Position numbers and translations under genes: made by a program. From the NCBI GenBank assembly GCA_025999115.1, contig BNWW01000001.1, forward strand, positions 24,603 through 88,602: a stretch of 64,000 nt of DNA. The letters are read 5' to 3'. The notes under the pieces were generated by a model, which made no database searches, was not told where the DNA came from, and was given only the letters and a program-made list of their open reading frames with translations. Shown in pieces: positions 8,921 through 15,431 of the stretch. The DNA comes from Bacteroidia bacterium (lineage in GTDB: Bacteria; Bacteroidota; Bacteroidia; Bacteroidales; Azobacteroidaceae). Position 1 is the stretch's first letter. The number at the start of each line of letters is the position of its first letter.

Positions 8921-9572
8921 GGGACTTCTAAAAATTAATTCATTTTCAATCAAATAATTATGCGTATCTTTGTAGTGTATAAATAACCTATAAAAATGTA
9001 GTAAGATGCAGTACAAAAGACGAGGACATATGGGATTATTTGACACGGATCACACAAAAGAAAAGTTGTCCCAAATAGGTAATCCCTTGGAAAGATTATC
9101 CAATGTGGTAGATTTTGAGATGTTTCGACCGGAATTGGAAGAGAACATGTTAAACCACAATAAGAAAAACAATGCAGGAGCTAAGCCTTTCGATGTGGTA
9201 TAGAAGACACGTGTACGCGTGGAACACATTTTTGGATTTATTGAGCAAAACATGCACGATTTTTACATTCGCTCCATTGGTCTCAAACGAGCCACATCAA
9301 TTATCGGGTTAATTAATCTGACATACAATATTTGTCGCTACGAACAAATTGTTCGGTTGCAACTCTTACCGATAGGACAGTAACTATATGATAGATAGAT
9401 AGATTTTGCAAAAAATAGTGCTAAAAAGTATGATTGGATAGAAAATTTTGAATAAATTTGCAATGATTATTTCAGTTGGGATTAATGGACTTCGTTTCAT
9501 TTGGGATAGTCTCCTCTTAAAAGAGTTGGACAATAACTCCGTGCGAGAAAAAAGTAATTTTTAGAAGTCCCC
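8920..9572. mobile_element. Internally deleted IS5-type element (non-autonomous)
   Basis: Perfect 18-bp terminal inverted repeats bound the element: GGGGACTTCTAAAAATTA at 8920-8937 and its reverse complement at 9555-9572. Inside are the start and end of one transposase with the middle missing, so it cannot move alone. About 170 bp of non-coding right end follow the transposase stop, including a GATA microsatellite near 9390 and a TAAATTTG promoter-like motif at 9453-9460 pointing out of the element. I could not identify an unambiguous target duplication at the borders. Confidence 0.85.
9006..9383 (+). pseudogene. IS5-family transposase remnant, central region deleted
   Basis: Residues 1-65 match the N-terminus of IS5-type transposases (KLSQIGNPLERLS, VDFEMFRPELEE, NKKNNAGAKPFDVV). 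An in-frame TAG at 9201-9203 follows. Directly after it, in the same frame, comes the C-terminal end from KTRVRVEHIFGFIEQ, which holds the Glu of the DDE triad, to the TAA at 9381-9383. Both catalytic Asp regions are absent. The likely cause is an in-frame internal deletion with the TAG at the join. Confidence 0.85.
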
Positions 9573-9598
9573 TTTATTAATTTAGGATTGGATATTTT

Positions 9599-10432
9599 AT
9601 GAAAAAAACAATGTTATTTTGCCTCTTGCCGGCAATTTTGGGTTTATGGGGATGCGATGAGGGAAAAAATGAAGAACGCGAAACACCGAAAGAAACGGCT
9701 ACGATTTTGAAAACCGTTTTGTTGCTTGATTTTGCCGACCAGCGATGTGTGTATTGCCCCAGAGCGAGCGAAGAAGCGGCCACCTTGAAAAAGCGCTACG
9801 ACGATCGTTTAGTGGTGGTTACTATCCATGCTTATCCAACGAATCTTCCGTTGGTTACAGAAGCCGGCAATGAGTATGACCAATATTTTGGCGTGAGTAG
9901 GATAGGCCATCCGGTAGGTGTTATCGACGGAACGCTTTCGCCCGAATATTATGATTGGGAGGAGGAAATCAAGTTGCGTTTCCAAGTGGCTCCGTCCGTT
10001 ACTATCGACCTTGCAGCGAACTACGACAGCGATAACCGGGCAGTCAGCCTCGTTTCGCACCTCAAAGGGTTGCGGAAAATTACAAATACGAAATTGTTGA
10101 TCTGGGTGGTTGAAAACAATATTATCGACAGTCAGAAACTTCTTAACGGCGACCTTTACCATGTGGACACTCATTATCGGCATCAACACATTTTCCGCGC
10201 AGCCCTCAACGGCACTTGGGGTGAAGCCGTCATGCTCGAAGCCAACGAGGAAAAAATATTAACGAACGAGTTTAAGTTAGCCGAGAACTGGAGAGCGGAA
10301 AATATTTCCTTAGTTGCCTTTATTTATAATACGGCAACGGATGAAGTGTTGGATGTGGCAGAAACGGAGATAGGCGTCATTGCGGGCTTGACCCGCAATC
10401 CCCTGAAACAATTAAGAATGATAAAACAATGA
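9599..10432 (+). CDS. Omp28-like lipoprotein with a thioredoxin-type CxxC
   Basis: Lipoprotein of 277 residues with lipobox LGLWGCDEG. The central part resembles the Omp28 family: a strand LLLDFADQ leads into RCVYCPRASEEA, a CxxC at the thioredoxin active-site position, followed by VVVTIHAYP and a C-terminal beta domain. A disulfide or metal-chaperone role in the envelope is possible. The last residues (IAGLTRNPLK and on) are not native. They are translated from a palindromic repeat at 10379-10399 that extends the frame into the start of the HMA gene at 10429 (ATGA overlap). The gene follows the IS-derived element by 26 bp, so its transcription now has to pass through, or start in, that element. 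Confidence 0.78.
   Translation: MKKTMLFCLLPAILGLWGCDEGKNEERETPKETATILKTVLLLDFADQRCVYCPRASEEAATLKKRYDDRLVVVTIHAYPTNLPLVTEAGNEYDQYFGVSRIGHPVGVIDGTLSPEYYDWEEEIKLRFQVAPSVTIDLAANYDSDNRAVSLVSHLKGLRKITNTKLLIWVVENNIIDSQKLLNGDLYHVDTHYRHQHIFRAALNGTWGEAVMLEANEEKILTNEFKLAENWRAENISLVAFIYNTATDEVLDVAETEIGVIAGLTRNPLKQLRMIKQ
10379..10399. repeat. Palindromic intergenic-type repeat inserted in a coding 3' end
   Basis: ATTGCGGG at 10379-10386 and CCCGCAAT at 10392-10399 form an 8-bp stem with a 5-nt loop (CTTGA). The sequence matches the widespread bacterial repeat whose translation reads VIAGLTRNPL. It lies in the reading frame of the Omp28-like gene and supplies its C-terminal tail. Confidence 0.75.
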
Positions 10433-10737
10433 AATCAAAAATTTTATTTCTACTTACGATTGCCTCGCTGCTGTTATTCGGTTTAACGGCAAACACGCAA
10501 GAAAACAAGGATGCGAAACAGAAAAAAGCCGTAGTTACTTTCGTCGTGAATATGTCGTGCGATAACTGCAAAAATCGCATAGAGAAAAATATTTCATGGG
10601 AGAAAGGCGTGAAAGACCTTCGGGTAGATTTGGAAAGCAAAACGGTAAAGATTGTGTATGATACGAGGAAAACGACGGAAGAGGATTTGCGGAAGGCGAT
10701 TGAGAAATTGGGGTATACTTGCGAAAAGTTGGAATAG
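10429..10737 (+). CDS. Exported HMA-domain metal-binding protein, paralogue of the 7496 gene
   Basis: Exported protein of 102 residues: signal peptide (FLLTIASLLLFGLTANTQ), short Lys-rich linker, and one HMA domain with the metal loop NMSCDNCKNR. Its strands and helices align with the 7496 product (SWEKGVKDL, DLRKAIEKLGYTCEKLE). The start codon overlaps the stop of the Omp28-like gene, giving translational coupling. It is the last gene of the plus-strand run. Two separate exported HMA proteins in one locus suggest partners at different steps, or gene duplication. The metal is not specified by the sequence. Confidence 0.88.
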   Translation: MKSKILFLLTIASLLLFGLTANTQENKDAKQKKAVVTFVVNMSCDNCKNRIEKNISWEKGVKDLRVDLESKTVKIVYDTRKTTEEDLRKAIEKLGYTCEKLE

Positions 10738-10790
10738 TGCTGGTTGGAGAGTTATTGATTGATGTAATCTCTCGCGGAGCGATTGCCCTG

Positions 10791-11006
10791 CTATTTCCCC
10801 CTATTTTTTTGAATATATTCATCAATTGTGTCAAAGACATACTCTTTCCCAAACGTATGAAGTAAACTATAATTTTCATTCAAAAAATCAAGCACGCCGG
10901 TTTCGCTGAAAATATGATATACTTCTTCGCCATTCAGTTTCTTTGCATTTTTATATTCTTCAATACAAAAAACAATAAAGTCTAATGTTTTTTCATCACT
11001 TATCAT
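10791..11006 (-). CDS. DUF3791 family small protein
   Basis: The 71-residue product matches DUF3791: LDFIVFCIEEYKNAK, an EVYHIFSETGVLDFL helix pair, then LHTFGKEYVFDTIDEYI. In other Bacteroidota these small proteins often neighbour DUF3990 proteins in modules that look toxin-antitoxin-like. No DUF3990 gene is visible here. The start codon overlaps the stop of a possible 58-residue ORF (11006-11182) in a TGATG arrangement, suggesting coupling. A related, truncated DUF3791 gene lies at 18443. Confidence 0.72.
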   Translation of the reverse strand: MISDEKTLDFIVFCIEEYKNAKKLNGEEVYHIFSETGVLDFLNENYSLLHTFGKEYVFDTIDEYIQKNRGK

Positions 11007-11182
11007 CAGATGATTTCCGGTATTTTATAGGTTCCAAACTGCACTTCTTCACTTAGTAATTCTTCTAATGTAACAGGGCTAAAATGCCACAATTTTGTTA
11101 ACGGAGTAATATTTAGCCATAAAGGCGGGGTAGTGTTTTTCATTTTGCATAATCGAACTTTGTTATGCGTTTCGTCGTTCAT
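11006..11182 (-). CDS. Possible 58-residue ORF coupled to the DUF3791 gene
   Basis: ATG at 11182 opens a frame of 58 codons ending at a TGA that overlaps the ATG of the DUF3791 gene. The product has a plausible composition (TTPPLWLNITPLTKLWHFSP, then LEELLSEEVQFGTYKIPEII) and no signal peptide. I do not recognise a family. The stop/start overlap is the main support. It may be a real partner gene or a remnant of one. Confidence 0.4.
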   Translation of the reverse strand: MNDETHNKVRLCKMKNTTPPLWLNITPLTKLWHFSPVTLEELLSEEVQFGTYKIPEII

Positions 11183-11296
11183 AAATAAGAAAAATTTAAT
11201 TCTACAAAATCTTTTTTCCGGATTGTCAAGTAAGGTAAAAAAATATATAAAGAAATTAAGAATTGATAAAAATACGAATATGTAAAATATTTCGCT

Positions 11297-11304
11297 TATT
11301 TTTG
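11297..11304 (+). promoter_or_regulatory. Promoter -7 element (TATTTTTG)
   Basis: Matches TAnnTTTG and lies 28 bp before the ATG of the Lys/Ala-rich gene. No clear TTTG is seen at the expected -33 position. Confidence 0.45.
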
Positions 11305-11332
11305 CCGCTTCAAATGATTAAATTTTAAAAAT

Positions 11333-11755
11333 ATGAAGCAATTAGTTGCATTATTATGTATGGCGTTGGCGCTTACTTGTACGGGCGTTGTGAACGCACA
11401 AGACTTAAAGAGTAAGAAAGAGTTAAGTAACCAATACAAGTCTGAAATTGAGGTCATAAAGTCTGAAATTAAAACATTGAAATTGAAATTGAAAACAGAC
11501 AAGGACAATGTTGGCTTAAAAGCGGCGCTGAAAGAAAAAACGGAAGCCCAGAAGGTGGTGAAAGGCAAGAAATCCGCAATCGATAAGGCGATAAAGAATC
11601 AAAAAGCGTCGGAAAGAGCGGCTGCAAAAGCGGTTAAGGCGCAGCAAAAAGCAGAAAAAGCGGCGAAGGCTCAACAAAAGGCGGCTAAAGCGAAGCAAAA
11701 AGCAGCTAAAGAGGCAAAGCAAAAAGCAGAACGTGCAGCTAAAGCAGTTGCCTAA
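11333..11755 (+). CDS. Exported lysine/alanine-rich coiled-coil protein
   Basis: The 140-residue product has a signal peptide (LVALLCMALALTCTGVVNAQ) and then a long charged helix. Residues about 25-80 are a Lys/Glu/Ser-type coiled coil. Residues 85-140 are almost only Ala, Lys, Gln and Glu, with repeated KAQQKAEKAAKAQQKAAKAK-like blocks. The tail resembles histone H1-like low-complexity tails, but the signal peptide puts the protein outside the cytoplasm. The last 17 bp overlap the 3' end of the convergent lactonase gene. A cell-envelope or polyanion-binding role would be a guess; the function is unknown. Confidence 0.65.
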   Translation: MKQLVALLCMALALTCTGVVNAQDLKSKKELSNQYKSEIEVIKSEIKTLKLKLKTDKDNVGLKAALKEKTEAQKVVKGKKSAIDKAIKNQKASERAAAKAVKAQQKAEKAAKAQQKAAKAKQKAAKEAKQKAERAAKAVA

Positions 11756-12794
11756 CCCACTTCAAACAAACCGGTTTATCCAATTGAATAGCTTTTCCGG
11801 TATCTTGCAATAGTCCGGTTTCTTTATTTACGGCAAATATTTGGATGTTGTTGCTGTCGCGATTGGCGCACAAAAGAAACTGTCCGTCAGGAGAAAAAAT
11901 AAAATTCCGTGGATGAATGCCGGTTTCCTGATAGCCAATACGTGTCAATTGACCGCTTTCGGGATGAATTGAAAAGATAGCAATGCCATCGGCTTTCAGG
12001 CGATTAGAAGTATAAAGAAATTTGCCGTCGGGAGAGATGTGAATGTCGGCGCTTCCTTTACCTCCTGTGCCCGGAGTGGTGTCGGAAGCGATGTATTGAA
12101 TGGCGGAAAGTTTGCCGTTGCTTTGTTCAAAAACAGTAACCGTTCCGGCTAATTCGTTGATACTGTACAGGTATTTTCCATTCGGATGAAATGCCAGATG
12201 TCGTGGGCCTGAACCGGATTCCAAATCCGTCGTTTTTTCTTCGTCTTCAATCAGAAACGTTTCGCTTGCATTCGGTTGAATGTTGAATTTATAAATCTTG
12301 TCTTTTCCCAAATCGGTGGCGAGCAACCCTTTTTCATCCGGAGAAAATGCGACGGTATGCATGTGCGAAACTTTTTTATCCGTATTCATATTGATGAGTT
12401 GGGTGATGGGCCGGATGCTCCCGTCTTCATTCAGCGGAAAAACCGAAATACTTCCGCCGTTGTAATTAGCCGTTACAATAAATGTTTTTTCTTTATTGAT
12501 ATTTATAAAACAAGGGTCTGCGCCTTCCGTCGGTTGGGAATTTAGAAGCGTTAAAGTGGCAGCCGGTTTGTCGAACCGAAAAGCGCTTACGGCGCCATCC
12601 GATGTTTCATTGACCGAATAAACGAATTGTTCATCAGGCGAAACAACCAGATAAGAGGGATTTACAACACCTTTGATGTCGCTTAAATATTCAAAATCGC
12701 CGGATTGAGGATTGAAATCATACACGGAAATGCCGGGCGTTGTTCCGTCGGAATAAGCGCCGACCAATAAATAAAGTGATATTATTTTTTTCAT
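11739..12794 (-). CDS. Lactonase-family seven-bladed beta-propeller (6-phosphogluconolactonase-like)
   Basis: A lactonase of the Pgl/YbhE type, which would hydrolyse 6-phosphogluconolactone in the oxidative pentose phosphate pathway. The 351 residues show repeated propeller blades (PSYLVVSPDEQFVYSVNE, PRHLAFHPNGKYLYSINEL, SADIHISPDGKFLYTSNR, PRNFIFSPDGQFLLCANRD) and the family motif SGPRHLAF. The start at 12794 gives a short hydrophobic N-terminus (MKKIISLYLLVGAYSDG). The frame is open upstream as far as a TAA at 12945-12947, within a decayed module, so the original start is uncertain. The exact lactone substrate is not proven. Confidence 0.83.
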   Translation of the reverse strand: MKKIISLYLLVGAYSDGTTPGISVYDFNPQSGDFEYLSDIKGVVNPSYLVVSPDEQFVYSVNETSDGAVSAFRFDKPAATLTLLNSQPTEGADPCFININKEKTFIVTANYNGGSISVFPLNEDGSIRPITQLINMNTDKKVSHMHTVAFSPDEKGLLATDLGKDKIYKFNIQPNASETFLIEDEEKTTDLESGSGPRHLAFHPNGKYLYSINELAGTVTVFEQSNGKLSAIQYIASDTTPGTGGKGSADIHISPDGKFLYTSNRLKADGIAIFSIHPESGQLTRIGYQETGIHPRNFIFSPDGQFLLCANRDSNNIQIFAVNKETGLLQDTGKAIQLDKPVCLKWVRQLL

Positions 12795-13052
12795 GGAATA
12801 AAAATTGAAACTTGCTAATTCTTGATCACTTTTCTCAAATGCTTGTTCTATCCTGCGCTTGACCGAGTTTTTTATTTCCTCCTCGCGGCTTCTGCTATCC
12901 GGTGTGTCTTGAAAAGGTATTCCCTCGCTTTTACACGCATGTATTTACAATAAATCCGTAATCTCTTTGGAATCCTTTATGGTTTCCCTAAGTTTACTCA
13001 AATATTCAATATCCTTTAGCGCACTTGTCAATTGTTTTTTATTGTGTATCAT
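12795..13052 (-). pseudogene. Second gene of a decayed two-gene module, interrupted by a stop
   Basis: ATG at 13052 overlaps the stop of the upstream remnant (ATGA). It encodes 35 residues (MIHNKKQLTSALKDIEYLSK and on, ending ITDLL) before TAA at 12945-12947. After the TAA the same frame stays open and protein-like (about 50 residues with EEEIKNSVKRRIEQAFEKSD) until it enters the lactonase gene. The short helical product resembles the small partners encoded next to DUF6932-type proteins. The premature stop suggests decay. Confidence 0.45.
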
Positions 13053-13440
13053 TGTTTATCCAATTTAATTTTTACAATTCCTTTTTTATTTTCTTTACCT
13101 CTAATCTGCTGAAAAAAACTTATATAATTGTTTTCATGTCTATCGGCTATTGAAAAAGCATCAAATAAATCTCCTTTATACAACCTTTTTTGTTCTTTTC
13201 TGTCAAACAATGGGTATTGTTGTATTAAATCTTGTAGTTTTGAAGCAGGACATTCAAAGCACGCATCTCAATCACTCGGATTCTATTTTTCTGTAACAAA
13301 ACTACCATCAATAATAAATAGCTGAACATCCGGCATCTTGTAAAATATCAATAACCGTTTTTAATCTTTCTAATAGCTCTTTTCTCCTTAATCATTTTGT
13401 ATATTCCGGAATCCAATATTCTTTCTTTGTTAAAATTCAT
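13049..13440 (-). pseudogene. Decayed DUF6932-like (nucleotidyltransferase-like) gene
   Basis: Across three frames on the minus strand a single protein can be pieced together. It opens MNFNKERILDSGIYK, then KELLERLKTVIDILQDAGCS, then AIY, IDGSFVTEK, NPSD, DACFECPASKLQ and a long tail ending KGIVKIKLDKQ. At least two frameshifts and two in-frame stops (a TAG after VTEK and a TGA where a Trp codon is expected before DACFE) interrupt it. The IDGSFVT...PSDxD pattern fits DUF6932-type proteins. Its stop overlaps the next small gene, as in a two-gene module. Confidence 0.55.
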
Positions 13441-13575
13441 AGTACACAACAATTTTGTTTTGCAAATGTATTGTATAATTATGAGAAATGCAATTATTTT
13501 TGATTTTTATTTGGCTTTTTTTGAAATTAAATAAAATAAACAAATTAACCATCATAAAAGTTGCCCAAAAACGCT
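13441..13575. other. AT-rich intergenic stretch
   Basis: Region between the decayed module and chrA. I see no gene, RNA or clear promoter in it. Confidence 0.6.
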
Positions 13576-14100
13576 TCAATACAAAACCAATCCCGAAACC
13601 CCCGCTAAAACAATCAACAATATCGGATGAATTTTCTTAAACCAAAGAAGTAAAAAAGCGATTCCAAATAATATAAAACTTTTATAATCGATAAAATTCG
13701 CCGGAGTCATCAATAACAATGCAGCCGAGGCAATCAAGCCGACAGTAGCCGGTCGTAAGCCCTTAAAAGCATTTTCAATGTATGGATTGGAACGGAATTT
13801 TTGGTATGTTTTGGCAATGATCAATACGATGATGAACGAAGGGAGCGAAACCGCAAAAGTAGCCGTAATCGCCCCGAACACATTTCCCGTAACGGTATAA
13901 CCGATATAAGTCGCCGAATTAATCCCAATCGGGCCGGGCGTCATCTGCGAAATCGCCACAATATCGGTAAATTCCGACAAACTCAACCATTGGTATTTTT
14001 CGATCACTTCGTGTTGAATGAGCGACAATAGTGCGTATCCCCCGCCGAAGCCAAAAAGTCCGATTTTGAAGTAAGTCCAAAATAATTGCAGGTAAATCAT
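13576..14100 (-). CDS. chrA: Chromate transporter family protein, single CHR domain
   Basis: Inner-membrane protein of 174 residues, the length of a short-chain CHR protein. CHR motifs are present: FGFGGGYALLSLIQHEV near the N-terminus and ISQMTPGPIGINSATYIG in the middle, followed by four to five hydrophobic helices. Short-chain CHR proteins normally occur as adjacent pairs with opposite topology, but only one copy is seen here. The family exports chromate; the physiological anion is often unknown. It is divergent from rfbD, with 53 bp between the starts. Confidence 0.85.
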   Translation of the reverse strand: MIYLQLFWTYFKIGLFGFGGGYALLSLIQHEVIEKYQWLSLSEFTDIVAISQMTPGPIGINSATYIGYTVTGNVFGAITATFAVSLPSFIIVLIIAKTYQKFRSNPYIENAFKGLRPATVGLIASAALLLMTPANFIDYKSFILFGIAFLLLWFKKIHPILLIVLAGVSGLVLY

Positions 14101-14125
14101 CCGGCAAAAGTATTAATTTTTTATG

Positions 14126-14133
14126 TAACTTTG
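14126..14133 (+). promoter_or_regulatory. rfbD promoter -7 element (TAACTTTG)
   Basis: Exact TAnnTTTG match, 20 bp upstream of the rfbD ATG. Confidence 0.6.
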
Positions 14134-14153
14134 CAAATTCAACGAATAAAACA

Positions 14154-15032
14154 ATGATAAAAAACATTCTTATCACAGGAGTAAAAGGCCAATTAGGCAG
14201 CGAATTAAGTAATCTTTTCGGCAATTATCCCGAATTTCGATTTTTTCCAACCGATGTGGATACATTGGATTTAACCGATAAACAAGCGGTTAGCGATTTT
14301 GTACATCAAAATCAAATCGATTATATCGTGAATTGCGCCGCTTATACCGCAGTGGACAAAGCGGAAGATGATGCGGATTTGTGTTACAAAATCAATCGCG
14401 ACGCCGTACAAAATCTGGCGGAAGCGGCTCGCGGAAAAGCGAAAATCCTCCATATTTCCACCGATTATGTGTTTGACGGCGGCGGCAATCGTCCTTATCT
14501 CGAAAGTGACCCAACCAATCCGCAATCGGTTTACGGAAAGAGCAAACGCGAAGGCGAAGAACTGCTTTTGCAAATTTGTCCCGAAAGTATCGTGGTCAGA
14601 ACCGCTTGGCTTTATTCGATTTACGGCAATAATTTTGTAAAAACCATGATTCGCTTGGGAAACGAACGCCCGGAATTGAATGTGGTTTCCGACCAAACGG
14701 GAACGCCCACCTATGCCGCCGATTTGGCGCAAGCCTTGTTGTCCATCCTTGTTTTTTCGGAAAAAAATCAAACATTTCCGGCCGGCATTTATCATTATAG
14801 CAACGAAGGCATTACTTCGTGGTTTGAATTTACGCAGAAAATTCATCAATTGGCCGGCATAACGACCTGTATGGTGCATCCGATTCCAACTTCTCAATAT
14901 CCCACACGGGCGAAACGGCCGATGTACAGCGTGTTGGATAAAACGAAAATCAAACGGACGTTCGGACTTTCGGTTCCCGCTTGGGAGGATAGTTTGGCGA
15001 AATGTGTGGCTTTGCCGGCGCCTACGGCATAA
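14154..15032 (+). CDS. rfbD: dTDP-4-dehydrorhamnose reductase
   Basis: NAD(P)H-dependent reductase that makes dTDP-L-rhamnose, the last step of activated rhamnose synthesis for surface polysaccharides. The 292 residues carry the extended-SDR glycine motif (GVKGQLGSEL), ISTDYVFDG, and the catalytic YGKSKREGE (YxxxK), with the RmlD-type C-terminal segment PTRAKRPMYSVLDKTK. It has its own TAACTTTG promoter. The other rml genes are not in this window. It is about 14 kb from the polysaccharide operon. Confidence 0.93.
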   Translation: MIKNILITGVKGQLGSELSNLFGNYPEFRFFPTDVDTLDLTDKQAVSDFVHQNQIDYIVNCAAYTAVDKAEDDADLCYKINRDAVQNLAEAARGKAKILHISTDYVFDGGGNRPYLESDPTNPQSVYGKSKREGEELLLQICPESIVVRTAWLYSIYGNNFVKTMIRLGNERPELNVVSDQTGTPTYAADLAQALLSILVFSEKNQTFPAGIYHYSNEGITSWFEFTQKIHQLAGITTCMVHPIPTSQYPTRAKRPMYSVLDKTKIKRTFGLSVPAWEDSLAKCVALPAPTA

Positions 15033-15064
15033 ATCATAAAATAGGATAATACAAAACTTTGTCG

Positions 15065-15072
15065 TAAATTTG
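15065..15072 (+). promoter_or_regulatory. rbfA promoter -7 element (TAAATTTG)
   Basis: Exact TAnnTTTG match, 23 bp before the rbfA ATG. Confidence 0.55.
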
Positions 15073-15095
15073 CGACTACAATACAATCTCAAAAT

Positions 15096-15431
15096 ATGGA
15101 AAGCAAACGTCTTCAAAAAATAGAACGCCTGATTCAGAAAGAATTGAGCGAAATTTTCTTGTTGCAAACCAAACAGTTAGCAGGCGTCATGGTGTCGGTT
15201 ACCAAAGTGCGGATGAGTCCCGATTTGGGCTTGGCAAAAGCGTATTTAAGCATTTTCCCATCGGAACGGTCGCAGGAACTGCTCGAAAATATCCATCAAA
15301 ACAAAAAATCAATCCGTTTCGATTTGGGTAGCCGCATCGGTAAACAAGTGCGCCGCATCCCCGAATTGGCTTTCTTTTTAGACGATTCGATTGATTATTT
15401 AGAAAAAATCGACAACTTACTGAGTCAGTGA
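15096..15431 (+). CDS. rbfA: 30S ribosome-binding factor A
   Basis: Ribosome maturation factor that binds the 30S subunit near helix 1 of 16S rRNA. At 111 residues it has the normal RbfA length and a KH-like fold: ERLIQKELSEIFLLQTKQL, VSVTKVRMSPDLGLAKAYLS, and the C-terminal LGSRIGKQVRRIPELAFFLD. Its TGA overlaps the GTG start of the downstream permease (GTGA), so the two are translationally coupled. Confidence 0.93.
   Translation: MESKRLQKIERLIQKELSEIFLLQTKQLAGVMVSVTKVRMSPDLGLAKAYLSIFPSERSQELLENIHQNKKSIRFDLGSRIGKQVRRIPELAFFLDDSIDYLEKIDNLLSQ

Noticed and set aside
9388..9405. GATA microsatellite as a phase-variation tract
   Set aside because: It lies in the non-coding right end of a defective insertion element, not in a gene or promoter spacer.
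14271..15167. Minus-strand frame of 298 codons opposite rfbD
   Set aside because: It is antisense to rfbD, whose motifs are complete; the product shows no domain.
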